38,437 nt of DNA from Actinomycetes bacterium (lineage in GTDB: Bacteria > Actinomycetota > Actinomycetes > Actinomycetales > Micrococcaceae), in assembly GCA_023426375.1 (NCBI GenBank), contig JAFAAV010000114.1, positions 1-38,437 on the forward strand. The letters run 5' to 3'. Every line of letters starts with the position of its first letter. Within the stretch, counting starts at the first letter, position 1. This document shows positions 1 through 6,985 of this stretch, in pieces. The notes beneath the pieces are model-generated. The model saw only the letters and a list, made by a program, of their open reading frames with translations. It ran no database searches and had not been told where the DNA came from. A program made the position numbers and the translations under genes.

Positions 1-11
1 CACACCCACCC

Positions 12-45
12 GGGGGGGCCCCACCCGCGGGGGGGGGGCCCCACC
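12..45. repeat. Two direct copies of a G-tract/C-tract motif
   Basis: A run of 7 G followed by CCCCACC (from position 12) is repeated with a longer run of 10 G followed by CCCCACC (ending at 45). The two copies are about 20 bases apart. The segment lies downstream of the first minus-strand gene and could fold as a GC hairpin. Homopolymer lengths in such tracts are prone to sequencing error. No function is assigned. Confidence 0.5.
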
Positions 46-62
46 GCCGTTTTCATGTCCCC

Positions 63-79
63 CGGAGCATCGGGCTCCG
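63..79 (-). terminator. Short hairpin after the stress-protein gene
   Basis: Arms CGGAGC (63-68) and GCTCCG (74-79) enclose a 5-base loop, 22 bases beyond the stop codon of the minus-strand gene. There is no T-run, so termination is an inference from position. Confidence 0.35.
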
Positions 80-101
80 TCGCGGGTGCTGACCGGTCCG
101 G

Positions 102-1187
102 CTACTGATCCGACGGTCGGTCCGAATCAGCGGAATCCTCGGATTCGGGACGGTCCTTGGACCACGGTGCATTGGCCGCGGAGGATCCTTGGTGCTGCTC
201 GGTTTGGCCCTGACCTACGCCCTGAGAATGCGGGGTGCTTGGAGACTGCGGAGTGTTGTGTGGCTGCTGAGTGCCTTGCGGGTGCTGCTGCCCTGGAGCC
301 TGAGGCTGAGCCGGAGCTTCCGGTTCCAGTCGGATGCCGTACTGCGGTCGGCCGTCCGGCAGGTCGGGGAACTTGGCGGAACGGTTGGAGTCCGGTTGCT
401 GCTGGGCCTGGCCCTGGACCCGCTGGCCATAGGCGGGCTGACCCTGCGGGGCGGGTCCGTTCGAGTAGCCCTGCTGCGGTGCACCGCCCTGCTGACCCGG
501 TCCACCGTGCCAACCTTGCTGGCCCTGCTGTGGTCCCTGCTGCTGAGGGCCGGGCTGGTGGGGTCCCGGCTGACCGCCGTACGGCCCCGAGTATCCCTGC
601 GGACCGTTCTGTCCTTGAGGGCCCCACTGGCCCTGCGGCGGACCCCACTGGCCGCGTTGACCGTTGGGGCCTTGCGGGGGCTGGTTCCAGCTACCCGGCT
701 GGGGGCGGGAGCCCGGAGCCTGGCGCAGATTGAGACCACCCAGGACGTTCCGGGCTTCTCCGGCGACTTCCGGAGCGGCGATCACTTCGTAGCTGCCCGC
801 CACGATGCGGTTGGTCGAGGTGAAGTCACGTTTACCGCGCTGCATGGCGTAGGTAATGGTTGCGAGCAACATCCAGAAGGCACCGCCCATGATGATGGGC
901 AGCAGGAGCGCCTGGGCCAGATCCATGCCACCCAACAGCGACATCAGCAAACCGAAGAACGCGCCGAACACCACACCGTTGAGAGCGCCCTGGAGCGCCA
1001 CCTTGGGATAGGACAAGCGGCCGGTCACCTGCTCCACGGACTTCAGATCGCTGCCGATGATCGAGATCTTGGCGACCTCGAACTGCTGGTCAGCCAGGTA
1101 ATCCACGGCCTTCTGCGCGTCCGCGTAACTCGTGTAGCGTCCGATCGCTTCACCGCGCGGAATCTCGGCGGTGGTGGACAGTGTCAT
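102..1187 (-). CDS. General stress protein 17M-like membrane protein with Pro/Gln/Gly-rich tail
   Basis: A 361-aa protein. Residues about 10-60 resemble the YflT/general stress protein 17M-type domain (RYTSYADAQKAVDYL, then KISIIGSDLK). Two adjacent hydrophobic segments follow (about 75-120; FGAFFGLLMSLLGGMDLAQ, then an LLLPIIMGGAFWMLL segment). The remaining ~190 residues are a disordered tail of QGP, QWGP and PGQQ-like repeats. I chose the ATG at 1187, directly before the conserved domain; an in-frame ATG at 1211 is the alternative. It is transcribed divergently from the MgtE/CBS gene. Related actinobacterial proteins are annotated as stress or glycine-rich membrane proteins; the molecular role is unknown. 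The tail length may vary between strains. Confidence 0.8.
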   Translation of the reverse strand: MTLSTTAEIPRGEAIGRYTSYADAQKAVDYLADQQFEVAKISIIGSDLKSVEQVTGRLSYPKVALQGALNGVVFGAFFGLLMSLLGGMDLAQALLLPIIMGGAFWMLLATITYAMQRGKRDFTSTNRIVAGSYEVIAAPEVAGEARNVLGGLNLRQAPGSRPQPGSWNQPPQGPNGQRGQWGPPQGQWGPQGQNGPQGYSGPYGGQPGPHQPGPQQQGPQQGQQGWHGGPGQQGGAPQQGYSNGPAPQGQPAYGQRVQGQAQQQPDSNRSAKFPDLPDGRPQYGIRLEPEAPAQPQAPGQQHPQGTQQPHNTPQSPSTPHSQGVGQGQTEQHQGSSAANAPWSKDRPESEDSADSDRPSDQ

Positions 1188-1351
1188 GGGGCCCCTGGAC
1201 GAATAACTCATGCGTCCCATTCTCGCGTAGTTTCTCGGTAGCCGGCAGGGAAACCGCTGGATCATCGCGACCGGTGAACACCGGGGACTTGTCATCGGAA
1301 TCTCACCGGCACGAATGCTGCTCATCCGCCCCCGTTCATTAGGCTGGGACG

Positions 1352-2650
1352 GTGAGCACAAACCTCTCCAAAATTTTCGTGGCCCGGTTGATCGGCCTGG
1401 ACGTGTTCGACCCGCTCGGTGACCGACTGGGTCGATTGCGTGACCTCGTGGTGCTGCTGCGCCCCGGGGGACGCGGTCAATCCATGGCCCGGCCCATTGT
1501 GGTGGGCCTGGTGGTCGAGGTGCTCGGTAAGAAACGCGTGTTCGTACCCATGACGCGCGTGACCAGTATCGACGCGGATCAGATCATCTGTACCGGTCTG
1601 GTGAACCTGCGTCGCTTCGAACAGCGCGGGGCTGAGACGCTGGCTATCGGCGAGCTCTTCGACCGCACCGTGGTGCTGTTGGACGGCTCCGGTACCGCCA
1701 CCATCGAAGACATGGCCATGCAGCAGGTGGGCAACCGCGGTGACTGGCTGATCACGCAGTTGTTCGTCCGGCGCTCCGGCAGCGCGGGAGGCCTGATCCG
1801 GCGTCGCGGTGAAACGTTGGTCGTGGATTGGGAGGACACTGACGATCCGTCCAACACGGGCCATCAGCCGGCCACGCAGTGGATCTCCCAGCACGAGGAG
1901 GATCAGGCTGCGGACATCGCCGATGAACTGCGCGGCATGCCCGAGAAGCGCATGCTCGAGATCGCGGCGGAACTACAGGATGAACGGCTCGCTGACGTGC
2001 TGGAGGAGCTTCCCGAGGAGCACCAGGTCTTCATTCTGACTCACCTGGGGAACGAACGCGCCGTCACGCTTCTTGAGGAAATGGACCCTGACGACGCCGC
2101 AGACCTCCTCAACGAGTTGCCTCCGGAGGACGCCGAGAAGTTCATCACCATGATGGAACCGGAGGACGCCGAGGACGTGCGTCGTCTGCGCACCTACGAA
2201 GAGGGAACGGCCGGTTCGCTCATGACCCCGGTGCCCATCGTGTTGCCTCCCGAAGCCACAGTGGCGGAAGCGTTGGCCCATATCCGCCAGGAGGAAATCA
2301 TCCCGGCTGCGGCCTCTGCCGTGCTCGTGTGCCGCCCGCCGTTGGAAACCCCCACGGGTAAGTACTTGGGATTCGTGCACACCCAGCGGTTGCTGCGCTA
2401 TCCCCCGCCCGAGGCGATCGGTAATCTGATTGACCGTTCGATCGAGCCCGTGTCCGACATGGCCTCGCTCGAAGAGGTCGCGCGAGAACTGGCGTCCTAC
2501 GACCTGACCATCCTGCCGATCGTCAACGACGCGGACCGGTTGGTGGGCGCTGTGACCATTGATGACGTGCTCGACGCGCTGCTGCCCGATGACTGGCGCA
2601 CCTACGATGACGGCACTCCGATCCGGAAGGTGGGTAAGCGGTATGAGTGA
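1352..2650 (+). CDS. MgtE N-domain / CBS-pair protein without transport domain
   Basis: A 432-aa soluble protein starting with GTG. The N-terminal ~90 residues look like a PRC-barrel-type beta domain. Residues about 170-275 form the MgtE intracellular N-domain superhelix, with repeats such as LADVLEELPEE and AADLLNELPPEDAE. A CBS pair follows (about 290-415; SLMTPVPIVLPPEATVAEAL, then LPIVNDADRLVGAVTIDDVLD). The five-helix Mg2+ channel of true MgtE is absent, so this is probably a Mg2+- or nucleotide-sensing regulator rather than a transporter. Its stop overlaps the next start by 8 bases, making one operon with the DUF1003 and mrp genes. The same three families are grouped in mycobacteria. 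Confidence 0.88.
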   Translation: MSTNLSKIFVARLIGLDVFDPLGDRLGRLRDLVVLLRPGGRGQSMARPIVVGLVVEVLGKKRVFVPMTRVTSIDADQIICTGLVNLRRFEQRGAETLAIGELFDRTVVLLDGSGTATIEDMAMQQVGNRGDWLITQLFVRRSGSAGGLIRRRGETLVVDWEDTDDPSNTGHQPATQWISQHEEDQAADIADELRGMPEKRMLEIAAELQDERLADVLEELPEEHQVFILTHLGNERAVTLLEEMDPDDAADLLNELPPEDAEKFITMMEPEDAEDVRRLRTYEEGTAGSLMTPVPIVLPPEATVAEALAHIRQEEIIPAAASAVLVCRPPLETPTGKYLGFVHTQRLLRYPPPEAIGNLIDRSIEPVSDMASLEEVARELASYDLTILPIVNDADRLVGAVTIDDVLDALLPDDWRTYDDGTPIRKVGKRYE

Positions 2651-3293
2651 ACCCAAACGCAATCAGTCCTCCCAGTACGCCCCGGTGCCGTTGGACCAAC
2701 CGCGAGAACACCGCCCCAGTTTCTTCCAGCGATTCCGCCCCAATCCGGATTCCTTCGGTCAGCTGACCGAGACGTTCGCCCGCTGGATGGGTACCCCGCA
2801 GTTCCTGCTGTGGATGTCCATCTTCGTGTTCGTGTGGCTCGGGTGGAACACACTGGCACCCGAAAGCATGCAGTTCGACCCCCGCGCACTCAACTACACC
2901 CTGTTGACGTTGATGCTGTCCCTTCAGGCGTCCTACGCCGCGCCACTGTTGCTGCTCGCGCAGAACCGACAGGACGACCGTGACCGTGTGGTTGCGGAGG
3001 AGGACCGCAAGCGCGGTCAGCAGAACCTCGCGGACACCGAGTACCTGACCCGGGAAATCGCCTCGCTGCGCATTGCGCTCCGTGAGGTGGCCACCCGCGA
3101 CTACGTGCGCTCCGAACTGCGCTCTCTCCTGGAAGAAATCCTGGAGGCTCAGGAGAACAACCAACCCGATTCGACCGATACCGACAAGGCACCCAAGAAG
3201 GAACCCGGTCAGGGTAAGAAGAAGAAAAAGAACCAGCCCGCCACCACGGCCCTGCCCGTGGTTCCCCGGGCTGCGGACGGTAAGGATTCATGA
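2643..3293 (+). CDS. DUF1003 family membrane protein
   Basis: A 216-aa protein. The ATG at 2643 overlaps the end of the preceding gene (ATGAGTGA). It has the DUF1003 core: two transmembrane helices (about 56-78 and 90-112; FLLWMSIFVFVWLGWN, then YTLLTLMLSLQASYAAPLLLL) joined by a short loop, then NRQDDRDR, the family's typical motif after the second helix. A predicted helix about residues 120-172 (EYLTREIASLRIALREVATRDYV) is followed by a Lys-rich, charged tail. The function is unknown. The tight coupling to the MgtE-like gene suggests a joint membrane or ion-related role (inference). Confidence 0.9.
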   Translation: MSEPKRNQSSQYAPVPLDQPREHRPSFFQRFRPNPDSFGQLTETFARWMGTPQFLLWMSIFVFVWLGWNTLAPESMQFDPRALNYTLLTLMLSLQASYAAPLLLLAQNRQDDRDRVVAEEDRKRGQQNLADTEYLTREIASLRIALREVATRDYVRSELRSLLEEILEAQENNQPDSTDTDKAPKKEPGQGKKKKKNQPATTALPVVPRAADGKDS

Positions 3294-4498
3294 CCGACTC
3301 CCCCAACGCCCCACACGCCGTCGACCCGCGACTACGCGCCGCCCTCGACCAGGTGATCGACCCGGAGCTGCGCAGACCCATCACGGAACTGGGCATGGTC
3401 CAGTCCGCCCAGTTGAACGGCTCCACCGCACAAGTGACCATCCTGCTGACCGTCTCGGGGTGCCCCATGCGCGGCACCATCGAGACCGACGTGACCGAGG
3501 CTCTGAGCGCCGTCGACGGCGTCACGGACGTATCCGTGGAGGTGGGCGTCATGACGCCGGCGCAGCGCGAAGAGCTCCAGGAGCAACTCGGCCACCGCAA
3601 GTCCAACCCGTTCGCCGACCCTCACAACCTCACGCGCGTTCACGCCGTGACCAGTGGCAAGGGTGGCGTAGGCAAATCAAGCGTCACCGTGAATATCGCC
3701 GCCGCCCTGGCTGCCATGGGCCGCACCGTGGGCATCGTGGACGCAGACATCCACGGTTTCTCGGTCCCGGGACTGCTCGGCATCACCCAGCCACCCACGC
3801 GCGTGGGCGACATGATCCTGCCGCCGGTGGTCGAAGTTCCCGCCGATCTGAAGACCCCCTATGACGACGCCGCTCCGGGCGCCTCCCAGCGCCGGGCCAA
3901 CCGCGGGGTCATCAAGGTGATCTCCATCGGGATGTTCGTGGACCCGTCCCAGCCGGTCGCCTGGCGTGGGCCTATGCTGCACCGTGCGGTGGAACAGTTC
4001 CTCACGGACGTGCACTTCGGAGACCTGGATCATTTGTTGCTCGATCTGCCTCCGGGCACCGGCGACATCGCCATTTCCGTGGGTCAGTTGCTGCCCAATT
4101 CCGGAGTGCTGGTGGTGTCCACCCCGCAGCACGCCGCGGTGACCGTGGCCGAGCGTTCCGGTGCGTTGGCCCAGCAGACCGATCAGAAGGTCACGGGAGT
4201 AGTCGAGAACATGTCCGCCATGGTCATGCCGGACGGCACCCGGATGGAAGTCTTCGGCTCCGGCGGTGGCGCGACCATCGCGGCGTCGTTGACCGAACGC
4301 CTGGGCTACGACGTTCCGCTGCTCGGGGAAATCCCGTTGGACGTGACCGTGCGCGAAGCCGCCGATCGCGGCGAACCTGCCGTGTGGGCCAATCCTGACT
4401 CCCCGGCGGCCGAGCATCTGTGGGCCGTGGCCAGGGCACTGGACCAGCAGGGTCGTAGCCTGGCCGGCCGCAGTCTGGGCATCACGCCGCGGGGCTGA
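3290..4498 (+). CDS. mrp: Mrp/NBP35-family iron-sulfur carrier ATPase
   Basis: A 402-aa cytosolic P-loop protein; its ATG overlaps the previous stop by 4 bases. Residues about 10-95 are a MIP18/DUF59 domain (VIDPELRRPI, and VSGCPM with its conserved Cys58). The deviant Walker A motif SGKGGVGKS is at 122-130, and DADIHG and LLLDLPPGTGD follow. In the family these proteins bind and transfer Fe-S clusters. The bridging CxxC found in E. coli Mrp (ENMS...C..C) is here ENMSAMVMPDGTRM, with no cysteine. The mycobacterial homologue also lacks it, so cluster binding must use other ligands or partners. A strong bidirectional terminator follows. Confidence 0.93.
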   Translation: MTDSPNAPHAVDPRLRAALDQVIDPELRRPITELGMVQSAQLNGSTAQVTILLTVSGCPMRGTIETDVTEALSAVDGVTDVSVEVGVMTPAQREELQEQLGHRKSNPFADPHNLTRVHAVTSGKGGVGKSSVTVNIAAALAAMGRTVGIVDADIHGFSVPGLLGITQPPTRVGDMILPPVVEVPADLKTPYDDAAPGASQRRANRGVIKVISIGMFVDPSQPVAWRGPMLHRAVEQFLTDVHFGDLDHLLLDLPPGTGDIAISVGQLLPNSGVLVVSTPQHAAVTVAERSGALAQQTDQKVTGVVENMSAMVMPDGTRMEVFGSGGGATIAASLTERLGYDVPLLGEIPLDVTVREAADRGEPAVWANPDSPAAEHLWAVARALDQQGRSLAGRSLGITPRG

Positions 4499-4521
4499 GC
4501 CCGACGTACTCGACCGACACG

Positions 4522-4563
4522 AAAAGACCCGTTCTCCGGAGTGTGCCGGAGAACGGGTCTTTT
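4522..4563. terminator. Bidirectional terminator between mrp and tatB
   Basis: A perfect 18-bp stem (4522-4539 with 4546-4563) encloses a 6-base loop, with A4 on the left and T5 on the right. It can serve as a rho-independent terminator for both convergent genes. Confidence 0.92.
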
Positions 4564-4595
4564 TCGGTGCTGGTGACTGTCGAGTCTGTGCTGAT

Positions 4596-4952
4596 TCAGG
4601 TGGCTTCCGTGTCGAACGGGGCTCGTTCGCCCGGTTCGAGCCTGCGCACCGTGGGCGCCGCGACCGACGCCGCCTGATACGCCGGTGTCTGGGGTTCGTC
4701 GTCCTCCATGAGTGCCTCGCGGACAATCACGCGAGGGTCGTACTGACGGGGATCCAACTTGCGCCAATCCACGTCCGAGAACTCGGGTCCGAGTGTTTCC
4801 CTGAGGTCGTCCTTGGCACCGGTCGCATAGCGCTTCAAAGACTTGATCATGTCCTTGAGCTTCTCGGCGTATTCGGGCAGCCGTTCAGGACCGATGACCA
4901 CCAGGGCCACCACCAGGATGAGGATGGCTTCTCCGCCAGAAATGCCGAACAC
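4596..4952 (-). CDS. tatB: Sec-independent protein translocase TatB
   Basis: A 118-aa protein with a GTG start. It has the TatA/B fold: a short N-terminal membrane helix (MFGISGGEAILILVVALVVI), the hinge GPERLPEYAEKL, then an amphipathic helix (KDMIKSLKRYATGAKDDLRE) and a polar tail. The Gly-Pro-Glu-Arg hinge with a following acidic/basic helix favours TatB over TatA. In the Tat system TatB binds the twin-arginine signal with TatC; tatA and tatC are not in this window. It lies downstream of the anti-sigma-like gene, as in the sigE-rseA-htrA-tatB locus of mycobacteria. Confidence 0.92.
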   Translation of the reverse strand: MFGISGGEAILILVVALVVIGPERLPEYAEKLKDMIKSLKRYATGAKDDLRETLGPEFSDVDWRKLDPRQYDPRVIVREALMEDDEPQTPAYQAASVAAPTVRRLEPGERAPFDTEAT

Positions 4953-4998
4953 TTACTGAACCTACCAACGCCATATGACGCGAACGTGAACGCCGCGT

Positions 4999-5706
4999 TT
5001 ACCCAACAATTTCCCGCAGCCCGTCGAGCACCGTGGTGCCAAAACCGTCCGGTTCGGAACCGGGCAGCGTGACGCGGCCTCGTTCCTCCGCGGCTACAAG
5101 GGTAAGGGTACGCGACAGCGTGGACGGGGAGGCATCAGTCATGACCGTGTACACGACATCGTCACGGGACATCACCGCCCGCCACGGTTCGGAGCGCACG
5201 ACCCACAGCTGGGTCCCTTCTACAGCCGACTCGTGCAAACCCTCCGCGCTGACCGGAAGGCCCGTGGCACCGTCCACGGGGTTGTTCGGATTGACCTCAC
5301 CGCGCTGTTCGATGACTTGTACGCTGTGTTGATCGTTCACCAGGGTGATCACGACCATGGGTTGCCCGGCCACCTCGCCCTGAACCATGGATTCCACCTG
5401 ATAACCCTCCGACGCGAGTGACGGGAGGGTCCAGCCATCCGCGCGCAGGGACTGGGCGTCTGCCTCGGTGGTGGTCTTGATCATTCCGTGGCTGCCGTCC
5501 CAGGCCGCGGCGGCGGGAGGAGTGTGCGCAGCTCCGGACGACTTCAACTTGTGACCCACTGACCATCCGACACCCACGAGCAGAGCCGCGGTCACGCACA
5601 GCGCCACCGTTGTAGCAAAAATGACCGTGCGGCGGTTCGGGGCACGGCGATTTCGGGAAGCGTTTTGATACAGGGTGCTCAGCGAGGTCTCCCCCTTTCG
5701 GAACAC
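4999..5706 (-). CDS. Single-pass membrane protein resembling an anti-sigma ectodomain
   Basis: 235 aa from the GTG at 5706, or 227 aa from a CTG at 5682. The CTG sits 6 bases after a strong GGGGGAG ribosome site, whereas the GTG has no visible site. A basic N-terminus (about 18-25) is followed by one membrane helix (VIFATTVALCVTAALLVGVG), a Pro/Ala linker and a ~160-aa extracellular domain (GWTLPSLASEGYQVES, QHSVQVIEQRG, WVVRSEPWRAVM). This domain resembles, from memory, the outer part of Micrococcaceae anti-sigma-E factors. The cytoplasmic zinc-binding HxxxCxxC anti-sigma domain is absent, and no sigma factor gene is adjacent. It may be a decayed or repurposed RseA, or an independent protein. 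Confidence 0.7.
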   Translation of the reverse strand: MFRKGETSLSTLYQNASRNRRAPNRRTVIFATTVALCVTAALLVGVGWSVGHKLKSSGAAHTPPAAAAWDGSHGMIKTTTEADAQSLRADGWTLPSLASEGYQVESMVQGEVAGQPMVVITLVNDQHSVQVIEQRGEVNPNNPVDGATGLPVSAEGLHESAVEGTQLWVVRSEPWRAVMSRDDVVYTVMTDASPSTLSRTLTLVAAEERGRVTLPGSEPDGFGTTVLDGLREIVG

Positions 5707-5959
5707 GTGGGGTGGATCAGTGACAAGACGTTGTCATTCTGTGCGGTGAAGCTGACAGCGATCTGGATGGTCACGGAAAATTCTCCGACGCCCATCTCCC
5801 TCCGAACACCGATCCATGGCAGTCGGCCCAGAGGCGTCCTCGTCACCAAGGTGCGCAACGGCGGCGGGGACCGCGATAAGCTGAACCATCATCACCGCAC
5901 TGGCACGCGTGCCGCGGGCCATGACCACCAGGGAAGCAGCGAAGGGCACACTAACGTCC

Positions 5960-6592
5960 ATGAGTACGGATAAGACCACCAGCTGGGCCTACTGCGAGGC
6001 TTACGCCACGGACGACGAAAGCGCGTATCGTGCCCGCGAGCGATCCCTCGCGCTCCGGCTGGACCCGGTCACCCCCGCCACCGCTGCGCTACTCACCGTA
6101 CTGGCGGCGTCCGCACGGCCCGCCACAGTGGTCGAGGTTGGTACGGGAGCGGGCGTTTCCGGGCTGTCATTGCTGCGTGGTATGCCCTCGAATTCGGTGC
6201 TGACCACTATCGACACGGACATCCGCGCCCTCCGTGCGGCCCGTGACACTTTCCGTGAAGCGGGTTTCGAAACCAAGCGGACCCGCACCATTTCCGGCGC
6301 CGCATCGTTGGTGCTGCCGCGCCTGACGGAGAACTCCTACGACATGGTGTTCCTGGATGCGGACCTCGCCAACACCGCCGAGTACGTGATCGAGGGCGCC
6401 CGCTTGTTGCGCCGCGGCGGCATGTTGATCGTCAACGACGCGCTCCATCAGGACCGAGTGTCACAACCGGCCCATCGCGACGAGGAAACGGTGATCATGC
6501 GCGACGTGGTGCGCACCCTGCGCGGCGAGGAACGATTGGCCAGCACCTTACTGCCGACGGGTACCGGGGTGCTGTTGGCCGTGCGCCGCTGA
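5960..6592 (+). CDS. SAM-dependent O-methyltransferase (class I)
   Basis: A 210-aa protein starting at the ATG within the sequence MSTDKTTSW, the usual start region of this actinobacterial family. It has SAM motif I (VEVGTGAGVSGLSLL, about 60-74), an acidic residue after beta-2 (TTIDTD), and MVFLDAD typical of the catechol/caffeoyl-CoA O-methyltransferase family, then GGMLIVNDALHQ. The substrate is unknown. In mycobacteria and other actinobacteria this gene sits divergently beside sigE. Here its divergent neighbour is the anti-sigma-like membrane protein, with 253 bases between the two. Confidence 0.9.
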   Translation: MSTDKTTSWAYCEAYATDDESAYRARERSLALRLDPVTPATAALLTVLAASARPATVVEVGTGAGVSGLSLLRGMPSNSVLTTIDTDIRALRAARDTFREAGFETKRTRTISGAASLVLPRLTENSYDMVFLDADLANTAEYVIEGARLLRRGGMLIVNDALHQDRVSQPAHRDEETVIMRDVVRTLRGEERLASTLLPTGTGVLLAVRR

Positions 6593-6647
6593 CAAATCTG
6601 GCAGATCGGTCCGCCCGCCGAACCTGTTGTGGGTATCAGAGACCTAA

Positions 6648-6696
6648 CAAACCTGGAGGGTCCACACACGTTGCGTGTGTGGACCCTCCAGGTTTG
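6648..6696. terminator. Long perfect hairpin terminator
   Basis: A 23-bp perfect stem (6648-6670 with 6674-6696) has a 3-base loop. It lies between the O-methyltransferase and the convergent DUF3117 gene and can act on both strands. Confidence 0.9.
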
Positions 6697-6718
6697 TCGT
6701 GGGGTGAAGAACCGACCT

Positions 6719-6886
6719 TTACTCGGTCACCGAGGCGAGGCATTCGCGCAGTTCGGTGGCCTCGTTGGCCTTGAGTTCCACCACCAGGCGCCCGCCACCT
6801 TCCAGGGGGACCCGCATGATGAGGCTGCGCCCCTCCTTGGTGACTTCCATCGGTCCGTCACCGGTTCTAGGCTTCATGGCCGCCAT
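6719..6886 (-). CDS. DUF3117 family small protein
   Basis: A 55-aa protein read directly from the minus strand. It begins MAAMKPRTGDGPMEV, contains EGRSLIMRVPLEGGGRLV and ends ATELRECLASVTE. This is the near-invariant DUF3117 family, found almost only in actinobacteria. An AGAGGAG ribosome site sits 7 bases before the ATG. The gene lies alone between two intergenic spacers, with a strong terminator just beyond its stop. The function is unknown; the family is small, soluble and highly conserved. Confidence 0.95.
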   Translation of the reverse strand: MAAMKPRTGDGPMEVTKEGRSLIMRVPLEGGGRLVVELKANEATELRECLASVTE

Positions 6887-6985
6887 GTATGAACTCCTCT
6901 TCGTGTGTACCTACGGGTTCCATCTTATCGAACACTCACCGGCTGCCGTGACCAACCCCACCCCGGAGGCCTCCAACCTGCGTGA

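Noticed and set aside
189..1241. Long open frames opposite the stress protein tail
   Set aside because: They arise from the low-complexity Pro/Gln tail read in reverse; there are no recognisable motifs.
1352..2650. Mg2+ transporter MgtE
   Set aside because: No transmembrane channel domain is present; only the cytosolic sensor domains are.
5707..5959. Coding sequence in the gap between the anti-sigma-like gene and the O-methyltransferase
   Set aside because: Short open frames here lack ribosome sites and conserved motifs; no remnant of a sigma factor gene could be recognised.
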